Of a stretch of 64,000 nucleotides of DNA, positions 9,001-19,247 are shown in pieces (position 1 is the stretch's first letter; every line of letters starts with the position of its first letter). Made by a program: the position numbers and the translations under genes. The notes beneath the pieces are model-generated. The model ran no database searches and was not told the origin of the DNA. It worked only from the letters and a program-made list of their open reading frames with translations. The DNA comes from Actinopolymorpha rutila (GTDB lineage: Bacteria; Actinomycetota; Actinomycetes; Propionibacteriales; Actinopolymorphaceae): assembly GCF_013407855.1 (NCBI RefSeq), contig NZ_JACBZH010000001.1:3658001-3722000 (forward strand), in the 5' to 3' direction.

Positions 9001-9499
9001 TCCCGGCACCGACGCCGAGACGCTGCGCAGGTACGCCGCGCGGGCCAACGTCCACGTCGACGTGGCGGCCGGCCCCGGCGCGGCGGTCCTCGCGGTTTAC
9101 GACGCGCTGGTGGAGCCGAAGACCGTAGGCCCGACGTTCTACACCGACTTCCCCACCGAGGTCTCACCCCTCACCCGGCAGCACCGCGACGACCCGCGGC
9201 TGGCCGAACGCTGGGACCTCGTGGTGTTCGGCGTCGAACTCGGCACGGCGTACTCCGAACTCGCCGACCCGGTGGAGCAACGCCGCCGGCTCACCGCCCA
9301 GTCGCTGCTGGCCGCCGGCGGCGACCCCGAGGCGATGCAGCTCGACGAGGACTTCCTGCGCACGCTGGAGTACGGAATGCCACCGGCCGGCGGCCTCGGT
9401 CTCGGCATCGACCGGCTGGTGATGACGCTGACCGGCCGGTCGATCCGGGAGACGCTGTTGTTCCCCTTGGTGCGTCCGCGCGGCGACGACAGGCCCTGA
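6098..9499 (+). CDS. lysX: Bifunctional lysylphosphatidylglycerol synthetase / lysyl-tRNA synthetase
   Basis: An 1133-residue fusion of the M. tuberculosis LysX type (about 1170 residues). Residues about 10-230 form 6-7 membrane helices. About 240-560 is the cytosolic DUF2156/GNAT-like domain that moves lysine from Lys-tRNA to phosphatidylglycerol. A linker leads to a class II lysyl-tRNA synthetase from about 620, with an OB fold near 690-790, motif 2 FRNEGADATHNPEF (near 880) and motif 3 GLGLGIDRLVMTL (near 1100). Making its own Lys-tRNA(Lys) lets the protein add positive charge to the membrane and resist cationic peptides. A separate housekeeping LysRS is expected elsewhere. GAGG nine bases before ATG lies inside the upstream ORF. 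Confidence 0.95.
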   Translation: MAPRKDARAAVLATWIARFLTAVAVFCVVTALFPGLRSVLEPVRDLIELTTIGAQPNLAYAAYLGILAAAVRRRKRIAWWFLVLLLIVPNMVYDVAEVVVLHHGLLSLAVLTAVLVILILARPAFDAEVAPRAGWRALATVAVAVVVGFVLGMAALTLFPGRIASAGARAQTALVFLTGGTNVTTNRFDVFRELPSPPPLHGVTVFLGLLGAAVQLAGAWVLFRPRRMTLYQTPDDDRQLRGLLTTYADDSLGYFATRHDKSAIFAPSGAAAVTYRVVAGVSLASGDPVGDPRQWPAAIRAWLAEARRYAWAPAVMGTTEAGAHAYADAGLHVLELGDEAVLRVADYDLAGRRMRGVRQAVQRLERLGYTCRIRRHADIPADELAEIGSDADRWRGTQGERGFSMALGRLGDPRDGRCVLVECLDRHGYRRALLSFAPWGRRGLSLDLMRRSAAAPNGVVELMVSRLVEAARALGVDQISLNFAIFRSGLVEGAEIGAGPVARVWRRTLLLASRWWQIEALYRANAKFEPEWVTRFLCYPRSRDMPRIAVASGVAEGLVPVPVWPGRRLRRGGARGLATEVPQRPAATGTGAVGAAGAVQPPAIEGPAGGGVQPGEEPAADLDQFEARRERALPEQERVRRDKLRRLRAEGVDPYPVGYPRTASAADVAAEFAGLARDTWTNRLVGVTGRVVGLRTFGGLGFATVRDGTGDLQVMLDPRHLTDPAALTRWKHDVDLGDHVGVTGHVGTTRSGELTVRASGWALTAKCLRPLPDKWHGRTDPEARVRERAVDLATRPDSRVLFAHRRAVVEAVRDTLRAGGYEEVETPMLQPVHGGANARPFSTHINAYDLPLYLRIAPELYLKRLLVGGLEQVFELNRNFRNEGADATHNPEFTMLEAYQAYGDYHSMRLLACELVRSACRAVHGGTVLTRTNPDRTDGTTIEVDLAPEWPVVSVHAAVSAALGEEVDPGTDAETLRRYAARANVHVDVAAGPGAAVLAVYDALVEPKTVGPTFYTDFPTEVSPLTRQHRDDPRLAERWDLVVFGVELGTAYSELADPVEQRRRLTAQSLLAAGGDPEAMQLDEDFLRTLEYGMPPAGGLGLGIDRLVMTLTGRSIRETLLFPLVRPRGDDRP

Positions 9500-9613
9500 A
9501 CCGTCCCCGGCAGATTTTCGTTCCCCACCGGCGGGCCGGATTGGGGTAGGTTGCTCAGTCGAAAGTCGCGGGGGCAGCCACACGGGGATCGGCACGACGC
9601 TGGAGGTCCGGCC

Positions 9614-10093
9614 ATGACAATCGTTCGTCCTCGGGCGGCGGTACTCGCCACCATCGGAGCCATCGCGATCGCGACCGGCGCTTATTTCGACTGGCTCGGA
9701 AACCGCTCGCCCCAACAGGTTCGCCTGCAGGACCTACTGACCCGGCCCGAGGTCAAGGACCTTGCCGGCCAGACGCTGAACTACTGGACGTCGATGGCCG
9801 CTCCGCTGGCGGTTGCCGGCGCGATCGGCATCCTGGGTGCACTGCTCCTGGTGCGGGTGCTGTTGTGGTTGTCGTTCCTGCTCGGTGCGGCCACCGTCGG
9901 GCTGTGGGTGGGCAGGATCGCCTTCGCCGACGGGGCGGCGCAGTTCCGGATCGCCGACGTCCAGCCCGGCGCGTGGATCGCCGCCGGCGGGTTGCTTCTG
10001 GTGCTGCTCGGTGCCGCGGCCCTGCGCCGCCGCGCCGCCACCGACGAGGAAGCCGGCGAATACCCCACCCAGGCCCTCTCCGAGGCCGTCTGA
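9614..10093 (+). CDS. Small hypothetical membrane protein with four predicted TM segments
   Basis: 159 residues with hydrophobic stretches near 10-25, 58-75, 78-100 and 115-135 and a charged, acidic C-terminus (RRRAATDEEAGEYP). Between TM1 and TM2 is a polar 35-residue loop. I do not recognise a family; it resembles the many small uncharacterised four-helix membrane proteins of actinobacteria. The ATG at 9614 is chosen over an upstream ATG at 9551 because GGAGG (9602-9606) sits eight bases before it. TAGGTT at 9547-9552 could be its -10, giving a leader of about 55 bases. A strong hairpin follows the gene. Confidence 0.7.
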   Translation: MTIVRPRAAVLATIGAIAIATGAYFDWLGNRSPQQVRLQDLLTRPEVKDLAGQTLNYWTSMAAPLAVAGAIGILGALLLVRVLLWLSFLLGAATVGLWVGRIAFADGAAQFRIADVQPGAWIAAGGLLLVLLGAAALRRRAATDEEAGEYPTQALSEAV

Positions 10094-10114
10094 GCTCACC
10101 GCTCCGCAACGCGA

Positions 10115-10155
10115 CGTCGCCCCCGTGCCCACACGACGTGGGTACGGGGGCGACG
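10115..10155. terminator. Strong bidirectional hairpin between convergent genes
   Basis: An 18-base arm (10115-10132) pairs with 10138-10155 around the loop ACGAC, with a single G-T wobble. It lies between the convergent membrane-protein and acn genes. No T-run follows on either strand, which is common for actinobacterial intrinsic terminators. Confidence 0.85.
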
Positions 10156-10179
10156 TGACTACCACCCGAGGCGTGAACC

Positions 10180-12987
<2,808 letters not shown>

Positions 12988-13131
12988 GGCCCTCTCCCCT
13001 TGTCCGTTGGATCCGTCCGCCGGGTCCGGTAGGTCCCGGTCGATCCTGCGTTGTCGGCCCGTCGGCCATCCTGCCCACCGATGCTCCGCGTGCACCGGCC
13101 GGGGTCCGGATGCGGCCCGGCTCCTCGCAAT

Positions 13132-13149
13132 TATCTCGACGTCAAGATA
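13132..13149. promoter_or_regulatory. 18-bp imperfect palindrome upstream of acn, probable operator
   Basis: TATCTCGACGTCAAGATA is symmetric around GACGTC with one mismatched pair. On the minus strand it contains TTGACG and is followed by GATAAT-like sequence, so it overlaps possible promoter elements of acn, whose start is 145 bases downstream. Binding of a dimeric repressor or activator of TCA-cycle expression is inferred. I cannot assign the regulator. Confidence 0.55.
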
Positions 13150-13207
13150 CACGGACCGGCCGAGCCGCCGCCACCCGTCCCCGCGAGCCGCCGGGACGGC
13201 CGCGTGG

Positions 13208-15271
13208 TCAGCGGCCGGAGTCGTCCCGAGCGGCCAGTCGGGCCAGCATCGCGTTGTAGTCGGACAGTCGGCCGTCACCGGCGTCGGCGCGCCGGTCCAG
13301 CCGCTTCGCCTCCCGGGCGTCGGCGCGCACCCACTGCGCGAACACGACGCCGAGGACGATGAGCACCGGAAGCTCCGCCGCGGCCCAGGCGATCCCGCCG
13401 CCGACGTTCTGGTCGGCCAGCGGGTCCAGCCAGGGCAGCCGCAGGCCGGCGAACCACTCCGCGCCGAGCACCGTCGTCGTGGTCATCACGATCACGCCGA
13501 AGAACGCGTGGAACGGCATGGACGCGAACAACAGCAGCATCCGGCCGAACGGCGGCAACCGGCGCGGCATCGGGTCCAGCCCGATGATCGGCCAGAAGTA
13601 CAGCGACCCGACCGCCAGGAAGTGGAACGTCATCAGCAGGTGGCCGATGTGGTTGCTCATCGCCGCGGCGAACAGTCCGGTGAAGTAGAACGCGTACAGG
13701 CTCAGCACGTACAGCGCCAGCGCCACGATGGGATGGGTGACCAGCCGGACCACCCGGCTGTGCAGCACGAGGAGGATCCACTCGCGCATGCCCCGCTGGT
13801 GACTCCGCCCCTGCCGCTGCCCCTCGCCTCCCCGGCGGCCGGCCGGGAGCGCGCGCAGCGCCAGCGTCACCGGAGCGCCCATGGCCAGCAGGATCGGCGA
13901 CAGCATGGTGAGCGTCATGTGCTGGGCCATGTGGACGCTGAACATCGCCGGGGCGTACGTCGCCACCCCGGAGCACAGCACGAAGACGGTGACCGCCACC
14001 CCGAACAACCAGCTGACCGTACGCCCGACCGGCCAGCGCAGGTCACGGGTGCGCAGCCGCCACACCCCGCGCAGGTAGAGGACGACGCCCGTGGCCGCCG
14101 CGACCAGCACCAGCGTGTCCGGTCGCCACAGGGTGAGCACGTTCGACCAGGAGAACGGCGGAACCGCCCAGCCGATCAGGGCCTGCGCGGTCGACTGGCG
14201 GCCCGCCTCCTCCGGCAGCGGCGTGGGCGTCCGCGACAGCGCGACGGCCAGCCCGATCGTGGCGGCCATCACCGCCGCCTCCGCCGCCGCGAACCGGCGG
14301 AACGCACCCGGCGCCTTCCGGTCCAGGGCCGGCAGGGTCCGTCGGCGGTGCCACCAGCCGAACCAGCCGAGGGCGACCAGCGCGGTGAGCTTGCCGAGTA
14401 CCAGCCAGCCGTACGACGAGGTGACCAGCGGAGCGATCCCACCGAGGCGTACCCACGCGTTGACCAGCCCGGAGAAGCCCGCGGCGGCGAAGCACCACAG
14501 GGCCAGCGAGCTGTACCGGCCGGCGGCACTGCCCAGCGCGGGCGTGGTCGCCCGCCGGCCGTACACCGCCAAGCCCACCAGGCCGCCGACCCACAGCGTC
14601 ACCGCGACGATGTGCACCAGCAGGCTGGAGGTGGCGATGTCGTGGTCGGCGGCGGAGGCCGAGTGACCGGTCAGCGCCGGCGGAAGTGTGGCGGTGACCG
14701 CCAGCACGAGCAGCAGGGCGACGCCGTTGAGCGTACGCACGCCGCGCGCGGTGGCGGCGAGGATGACCGCGAGGAGGAACACGACCGCCAGCGACCGGCC
14801 CTGGGTCACCTCCGAGACGAAGCCGGCCAGGTTGTCCCGGTAGTCCAGCCGGGCGACCGGGATGCCGAGGAAGTCCGAAATGGTGAACATCAGGGTGAAG
14901 GCGGCGGCCACCGCCCATGCCCACGCGCAGGCCGCCGCTCCGCGCAGCGCCCGGGTCGCGGCGGGTTCGAGCGCACCGGCCCGCGTGGGCGCCAGCACCC
15001 CGAACAACAGCGACCCGACCGCGCCGACGGCGGCGAGGTCCATGGCCAGCTTGGCGATCGGCAGGCCCCAGCCGGTCAGCATCCCCGGGTCGGGCAGCCC
15101 CGGGGCGGTGGGCTTCGGCCGTCCCCCACCCACCACCAGGGCGATCACGAGCACACCCACCCCGGCCAGCAGCCAGCCGGCCACGACCCAGGGGAAGTGG
15201 CCGGCCGGGCCGGGGCGGGTGTCGCCGCGGTCCGGCCGGCTGCCGGCGTCTCGACGTTCGGTCACGCTCAC
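13208..15271 (-). CDS. CopD-CtaG fusion membrane protein (copper delivery / cytochrome oxidase assembly)
   Basis: A 687-residue polytopic protein. The first half (to about 350, around nine membrane helices) is a CopD-type copper resistance domain. The second half is a caa3_CtaG domain with about seven helices and conserved histidines in [28 protein letters not shown] and [14 protein letters not shown]. CtaG helps put copper into cytochrome c oxidase, and CopD passes copper through the membrane with periplasmic CopC, so the fusion probably carries extracytoplasmic copper to the membrane. Start: GTG at 15271 with GGGGA just upstream; another GTG at 15265 is possible. It follows copC by 11 bases on the same strand. 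Confidence 0.9.
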   Translation of the reverse strand: MSVTERRDAGSRPDRGDTRPGPAGHFPWVVAGWLLAGVGVLVIALVVGGGRPKPTAPGLPDPGMLTGWGLPIAKLAMDLAAVGAVGSLLFGVLAPTRAGALEPAATRALRGAAACAWAWAVAAAFTLMFTISDFLGIPVARLDYRDNLAGFVSEVTQGRSLAVVFLLAVILAATARGVRTLNGVALLLVLAVTATLPPALTGHSASAADHDIATSSLLVHIVAVTLWVGGLVGLAVYGRRATTPALGSAAGRYSSLALWCFAAAGFSGLVNAWVRLGGIAPLVTSSYGWLVLGKLTALVALGWFGWWHRRRTLPALDRKAPGAFRRFAAAEAAVMAATIGLAVALSRTPTPLPEEAGRQSTAQALIGWAVPPFSWSNVLTLWRPDTLVLVAAATGVVLYLRGVWRLRTRDLRWPVGRTVSWLFGVAVTVFVLCSGVATYAPAMFSVHMAQHMTLTMLSPILLAMGAPVTLALRALPAGRRGGEGQRQGRSHQRGMREWILLVLHSRVVRLVTHPIVALALYVLSLYAFYFTGLFAAAMSNHIGHLLMTFHFLAVGSLYFWPIIGLDPMPRRLPPFGRMLLLFASMPFHAFFGVIVMTTTTVLGAEWFAGLRLPWLDPLADQNVGGGIAWAAAELPVLIVLGVVFAQWVRADAREAKRLDRRADAGDGRLSDYNAMLARLAARDDSGR

Positions 15272-15282
15272 AGCATCCCCAC

Positions 15283-15855
15283 CTAGCCCTCGTCCGGTGA
15301 CGGCGGGTCGCCGGCGCGCCGCCTCCGGACGGCGATCACCCCGCCGCCGGCGAACACCACGAGCACCGCCACCCCGATCGGCCACCACGGCGTGCCGGAC
15401 TTCCCGGGCTTCGTCGTGGCATGTGTACCGTGCCCGCCTCCGGCGGTGCGGGTGGTGAACTTCAGCGTCCCGGACACCGGGTGCCCGTCGGCGGACACCA
15501 CCCGCCAGGCGACCTGGTAGGTGCCGGCCGGTCCCAGGTCGGCCAGCCGCTGGGTCACCTTGCTTCCCAGCACCCGCGCACCGCCGGACTGGTAGGTGGC
15601 GCCGCCGGGCCCACTGACCGCGACGACGTCGAACTTCCGGGAGATCGGGTCGTCGAACTCGAGGGTGATCTGCCGCGGCGGGCGGTCGAGCACCGCGCCG
15701 TCCTTCGGGTCGCTGGACACCAGCGCCGCGTGGGCGAACGCCGGAACCGACGACCAGGCCTGCAGGCCCAGGCAGGCGGCGAGTACCAGCGCGGTGGCGA
15801 GCACCCGCGCTCCGGCCGGGCGGATTCGGCCGGGCGTCCCGCGCCGGCCGGTCAT
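15283..15855 (-). CDS. copC: CopC-domain copper-binding secreted protein with C-terminal membrane anchor
   Basis: 190 residues. An N-terminal signal (about 14-45) ends SVPAFA, so the mature protein should begin with histidine (HAALVSSDPKDG), which in CopC proteins is a Cu(II) ligand. The CopC beta-sandwich follows, ending with SADGHPVSGTLKF, which supplies the second histidine. A His/Gly/Thr-rich linker leads to one C-terminal TM helix (near 160-180) and an RRRR stop-transfer. It acts outside the cell, tethered to the membrane. ATG at 15855 overlaps the ycnI stop by four bases (ATGA), indicating translational coupling; copD-ctaG follows. Confidence 0.9.
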   Translation of the reverse strand: MTGRRGTPGRIRPAGARVLATALVLAACLGLQAWSSVPAFAHAALVSSDPKDGAVLDRPPRQITLEFDDPISRKFDVVAVSGPGGATYQSGGARVLGSKVTQRLADLGPAGTYQVAWRVVSADGHPVSGTLKFTTRTAGGGHGTHATTKPGKSGTPWWPIGVAVLVVFAGGGVIAVRRRRAGDPPSPDEG

Positions 15856-16622
15856 CGTGGCCCGCCCCGGCCGAGCCGGCGGACCGCCAGCGCGGCGTAC
15901 CCGGCGGCGGCCAGGCCGAGGATGCCGACGACCAGTCCGGCAGTCCCGAGCGTGCGTGCGGTGGAGTCCGCCGACGCGGCGGTGGGTTTGGCGGTGGGGT
16001 CGGCGGCGGCCTCGGTGCCGTGGTGACCGCCCGGGCCTGCGACCAGCGTGAGCGTCGGAGCCGGGTGCTCCGGCTCGGCCGCCCCCGGCGCCTGGGGTTG
16101 GTCCCAACGCGTGACCTTCTGGTCGTCGTACGTCTGGACGGTGGGGAACGACATCGACGACATGGATGCCTTCGCAGGCAGCGGGCCGACCGACACGTCG
16201 AACTCGTCGAACTCCCCCGGCCCGATCGCCGACCCTTCGGCGGCGGTCCAGGTGACCGCGGTGACGGCGCGGTCCAGTCGTACGTCACCGACGTCGACCG
16301 GCCGCGGGAGCTTGGACTCGGTCACCTTCGCGGTCCAGCCCGGGTGTGGCTTCACCCGGACCGACGGGAGCGGCGTCGCCGCCGGGAAGTTCACCCGGAC
16401 GCGGACGGTCGAGGCGGTGCCGGACTCGTTGGGCACCCGGAAGGTGAGCTTGGTGTACTCCCCCCGTCCGGCCTCGCCGGGATCGACGGTCACGTGGGCG
16501 GAGGCGGTCCCGGCGGTCAGCAGCAGCGCACCGGTGGCGGTGCCGGTGACGACGGCGGCCCGCCGCAGCGGCGTACGGACCGATCGTGAGGTACGGGCGA
16601 GATGAGGCGGTCTGGCGTGCAT
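15852..16622 (-). CDS. ycnI: YcnI-like DUF1775 copper-binding protein
   Basis: 256 residues: a signal peptide ending GTASA, a mature N-terminus HVTVDPGEAG, a DUF1775 beta-sandwich to about 180, a long Pro/Ala/Thr linker and one C-terminal TM helix (about 222-242). In Bacillus YcnI the N-terminal histidine of the mature protein and nearby residues bind Cu(II), and HPGWTAKV holds a conserved tryptophan of the family. Here it is first of three overlapping or adjacent genes (ycnI, copC, copD-ctaG), so the unit presents two proteins with N-terminal histidine copper sites plus a membrane acceptor. The start is ATG at 16622. Confidence 0.9.
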   Translation of the reverse strand: MHARPPHLARTSRSVRTPLRRAAVVTGTATGALLLTAGTASAHVTVDPGEAGRGEYTKLTFRVPNESGTASTVRVRVNFPAATPLPSVRVKPHPGWTAKVTESKLPRPVDVGDVRLDRAVTAVTWTAAEGSAIGPGEFDEFDVSVGPLPAKASMSSMSFPTVQTYDDQKVTRWDQPQAPGAAEPEHPAPTLTLVAGPGGHHGTEAAADPTAKPTAASADSTARTLGTAGLVVGILGLAAAGYAALAVRRLGRGGPR

Positions 16623-16768
16623 GAGAACCCTTCGGCGCGAACCCGCGCACGGATGGGATACCAGCGGTTGGTACCGGCGCGGTGACTGGACGGTGGCCCG
16701 GTCGGCTCCGGCCGCCCAACGACCGTCGTCCCGTCCGCCGGTGCTGAAGGGGCGGTGGGAGCCGTGGG

Positions 16769-17368
16769 TCAGGCCGGAGCCGGCATCACGGCCGGGGGTC
16801 CTCGCCGCCGGTGGGCTCGGCGGATCCGAAGCTCACGCGCTCCCGGAAGGTCGTCGTGGTTCCGCGCGGGGGTGACGTTGACCCCGGCCGGGGCCGGCAG
16901 GGTCAGGGCGGGCAGGCGTACCAGCCCGAGCAGGTGGAACACCACCCACACGAGGGTCTCCCCGGCCGCGGCCAGGGCCGCGAGCAGCACGGCGGCACCG
17001 AGGTGGGCGAGCACCATCACCGGCGTGGGGAACGCCTCCACGAGCGTGCCGGCGACCGGGCCGGGGGTGCCGGGAGTGATGGTGGTTCCCGTCGTGAGTT
17101 CGTACCCGTGGGCACATGCGAGGGAGAACAGGACGTGGAAGACCGCCTGCGCCGCCAGCGCGCCGGCCAGGATCTGGCCGAACGCGCGCCGCCGGTCGGC
17201 GAGCACGGCGAACTCCGCGCCGACGACGACCGTGCCGGCCACCAGTGCCGCCACCGCCGGTGCCTCACCGCCCGCGCCGACGTGACCCACCACCGCCAGG
17301 GCGGTGCAGCAGCCCGCGAGCAACGCACCGCGGATGATCCGCGGCGGCCCACTGCCGGGGTGGCTCAC
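16769..17368 (-). CDS. Hypothetical integral membrane protein upstream of the copper genes
   Basis: 199 residues from a GTG at 17368 (VSHPGSGPPRIIRGALLAG); the frame stays open to 17494, but that would overlap the neighbouring zinc-ribbon gene. Five hydrophobic segments are visible (near 13-30, 38-55, 65-85, 110-130, 135-155), followed by a basic C-terminal tail. Histidines occur in FHVLFSLACAHGYE, AHLGAAVLLA and FHLLGL, which could suit a metal-handling role, but I do not recognise the family. It lies 146 bp upstream of ycnI on the same strand and may be cotranscribed with the copper unit. Confidence 0.65.
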   Translation of the reverse strand: MSHPGSGPPRIIRGALLAGCCTALAVVGHVGAGGEAPAVAALVAGTVVVGAEFAVLADRRRAFGQILAGALAAQAVFHVLFSLACAHGYELTTGTTITPGTPGPVAGTLVEAFPTPVMVLAHLGAAVLLAALAAAGETLVWVVFHLLGLVRLPALTLPAPAGVNVTPARNHDDLPGARELRIRRAHRRRGPPAVMPAPA

Positions 17369-17399
17369 GACCGGTCCCGTTCGCTCGGAAGTACGTCGG

Positions 17400-17651
17400 T
17401 CAGAGTCTAGGTGCCTCCCGGGAGGCGGCCGTGCTCCGGTGGCCAGGGCTGCGCTGCCCGCTCGCCCACGACCCGGCGGCACCCGCGACGGCACCCGCCA
17501 CCAGGACGAGGAGCCCGCCGCAGACGCACCGTATGTAGGTCACCGTGCCGGCGGACGTGGCGTGCCGGGACAGCACCTCGCCCGCTCCCCCGGGGTCACC
17601 CAGGTCGGTCGCCGGCCAGCCGCAGGTGGGACAGCCCTCGTGGTCGCGCAT
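17400..17651 (-). CDS. Small zinc-ribbon protein
   Basis: 83 residues. Two metal-binding knuckles are visible: CPTCG (7-11) and RCVCG (near 43). The rest is a hydrophobic stretch (LLVLVAGAVAGAAGSW), possibly one membrane helix or a packed strand, and a basic tail. Function unknown; small ribbon proteins of this kind often turn up as single genes in actinobacteria. It starts with ATG at 17651, only 25 bases from the divergent CGNR zinc-finger gene, so the two share a very short promoter region and may be co-regulated. Confidence 0.6.
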   Translation of the reverse strand: MRDHEGCPTCGWPATDLGDPGGAGEVLSRHATSAGTVTYIRCVCGGLLVLVAGAVAGAAGSWASGQRSPGHRSTAASREAPRL

Positions 17652-17676
17652 CGCCCCAGCGTGCTGTCATGGTCTT

Positions 17677-18285
17677 GTGCACTTCAACCATTACGGTGGA
17701 TCGGCGGCCCGGCTGGCGACCGCGCTGGTCAACCAGTGCCGGGAGACCGCCGGCCACCCCCGTACGGACGACACGGACGAGCTGGCCCGGATCCTGGCCG
17801 CCCACCAGATCGAGCACGGACGCCTGAGCCGGCGCGACGCCGACGACCTGGCCGCCTGGGCCGCGCACCTGGACCGGGCCTACGGCGAGCCCGACCTGGA
17901 CCGCCAGGTCGCCCTGGTCAACGAACTGCTCGACCTCGGCGCGAGCCGCCCGTTCGTCAGCCGGCACGGCGGCCGGCCACCGCACCTGCACTACTTCCCG
18001 GAGGACCCGGACGTGGTGACCCGCGTCCGCGCGCAGACCGCCGCCGGCATCGCGCACGTGGTCTGCGACGCCGCCGGGCACCGGCTCGGGCGCTGCGGCC
18101 GGGAGGGGTGCGGTGCGGTCTTCCTGGACACCTCCCGCAACGGCCGGCGGCGGTTCTGTTCGCTGCGCTGCGCCAACCGGGTGCGTGTCGCCGACCACCG
18201 CGCCCGGGCGACGAGCCGAGTCCACGTCAGCCGAGCTGCGGCGCCACCTGCGCGGCGATCAGCTCCACCTGGTCCAGGTCGGTGA
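17677..18285 (+). CDS. CGNR zinc-finger domain protein (probable stress-response regulator)
   Basis: About 202 residues. The N-terminal half is the ABATE helical domain usually paired with CGNR fingers (VHFNHYGGSAARLATALVN at the start). The C-terminal half has the treble-clef finger C-x4-C ... C-x3-C (RCGREGCGAVFLDTS and RFCSLRCANR); the family's eponymous CGNR is CANR here. Such proteins are predicted DNA-binding regulators. GTG at 17677 is chosen because the domain begins there. The last 59 bases overlap the 3' end of the convergent oxidoreductase gene, and the tail (RAAAPPARRSAPPGPGR) looks like unconstrained extension. Confidence 0.75.
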   Translation: MHFNHYGGSAARLATALVNQCRETAGHPRTDDTDELARILAAHQIEHGRLSRRDADDLAAWAAHLDRAYGEPDLDRQVALVNELLDLGASRPFVSRHGGRPPHLHYFPEDPDVVTRVRAQTAAGIAHVVCDAAGHRLGRCGREGCGAVFLDTSRNGRRRFCSLRCANRVRVADHRARATSRVHVSRAAAPPARRSAPPGPGR

Positions 18286-19168
18286 GGTCGAGCAGCTGGA
18301 GGTAGAACCTCGACACACCGAGTTCGGCGTACGCACCGATCCGGTCGACCAGCTCCGCCGGCGTACCGGCCAGGCCGCGTTCGCGCAGCGCCGCCGGGTC
18401 CTGGCCGATGGCGGCGGCCCGCCGGGCCACCTCGGCGTCGTCGCGGCCGCAGCTCACGGTCAGCGCGGCCGACAGCCGGAGCGTGCCCGGATCGCGGCCC
18501 TGTTCGGCGCACACCGACCGGACCCGTTCGTACGCCGGTGCCATCTCCGCGGGCGGCGCGAAGCCGAGGTTGAATTCCGCGGCGTACTTCGCTGCCAGCG
18601 CGGGCGTACGACGTGGCCCGGCACCGCCCACGATGATCGGCGGGTGCGGCGACTGGACCGGCCTGGGCAGCCCGGTCGTGTCGGTGAGCTGGTAGTGCTC
18701 GCCGTCGAAGCTGAACCGCTCGCCCGGCGGCGTCGACCACAGCCCGGTGAGGATCGCCAACTGCTCGGCGAACAACCCGAACCGCCGGGACGGGAACGCC
18801 AGCCCGAGCGCCCGGTGCTCCTGCTCGTACCACCCCGCGCCGAGCCCGAGCTCGACCCGGCCGCCGGACATCTGGTCCACCTGCGCCACCTGCAGGGCGA
18901 GCATCCCGGGCGGACGGAAGGTCACCGGGGAGACCAGGGTGCCCAGCCGGATCCGGGTGGTGTCGCGGGCCAGGCCGGCCAGCGTGGTCCATGCGTCGGT
19001 GGGACCGGGCAGCCCGTCCGGGCCGGCGGTCGGCATGCCGTCGATGGCGAGCAGGTGGTCGGAACGGAAGAACGCGTCGTAGCCGCAGTCCTCCGCCGCA
19101 CGGGCGATGCGGAGCTGGTCGTCGTACGTCGCGCCCTGCTGGGGTTCGGTGAAGATACGCAGGTCCAT
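18227..19168 (-). CDS. LLM-class (luciferase-like) F420-dependent oxidoreductase
   Basis: 313 residues with the bacterial luciferase-like TIM-barrel signature. MDLRIFTEPQQGATYDDQLRIA begins the barrel, FFRSDHLL gives the SDHxL flavin/F420 pocket motif, and QVAQVDQMSGGRVELGLGAGW is the classic GGRxxLGLGxG block. Members reduce or oxidise diverse substrates with coenzyme F420 or FMN; substrate unknown. The N-terminal length and DHLL spacing favour the F420 branch. ATG at 19168 has AGGATG upstream; a longer frame to 19282 is unlikely. It converges on the CGNR gene with a 59-bp overlap. Confidence 0.85.
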   Translation of the reverse strand: MDLRIFTEPQQGATYDDQLRIARAAEDCGYDAFFRSDHLLAIDGMPTAGPDGLPGPTDAWTTLAGLARDTTRIRLGTLVSPVTFRPPGMLALQVAQVDQMSGGRVELGLGAGWYEQEHRALGLAFPSRRFGLFAEQLAILTGLWSTPPGERFSFDGEHYQLTDTTGLPRPVQSPHPPIIVGGAGPRRTPALAAKYAAEFNLGFAPPAEMAPAYERVRSVCAEQGRDPGTLRLSAALTVSCGRDDAEVARRAAAIGQDPAALRERGLAGTPAELVDRIGAYAELGVSRFYLQLLDLTDLDQVELIAAQVAPQLG

Positions 19169-19247
19169 GCCGGCATCCTTCCCGACCCGCCGGCCCTTAC
19201 AGTCGGCGGCGGTCGGCGGGGGTCGGCGGTGTTGGGAAGGTCGGTGG

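Noticed and set aside
12988..13278. N-terminal extension of aconitase to 13278
   Set aside because: The extra residues are Arg/Pro/Ala-rich with no aconitase similarity, and the ATG at 12987 has a good ribosome-binding site; the extension would also cover the palindrome.
13208..16288. One 1026-residue protein fusing CopC-region frame to CopD-CtaG
   Set aside because: The first part is a shadow of copC and ycnI; the CopD domain begins at the GTG at 15271.
16659..16673. TACCA-N5-TGGTA inverted repeat upstream of ycnI as a CsoR copper operator
   Set aside because: CsoR sites have GC-rich arms of the type TACCCC/GGGGTA; these arms are only five bases and lack the G-run, so the match is not better than chance.
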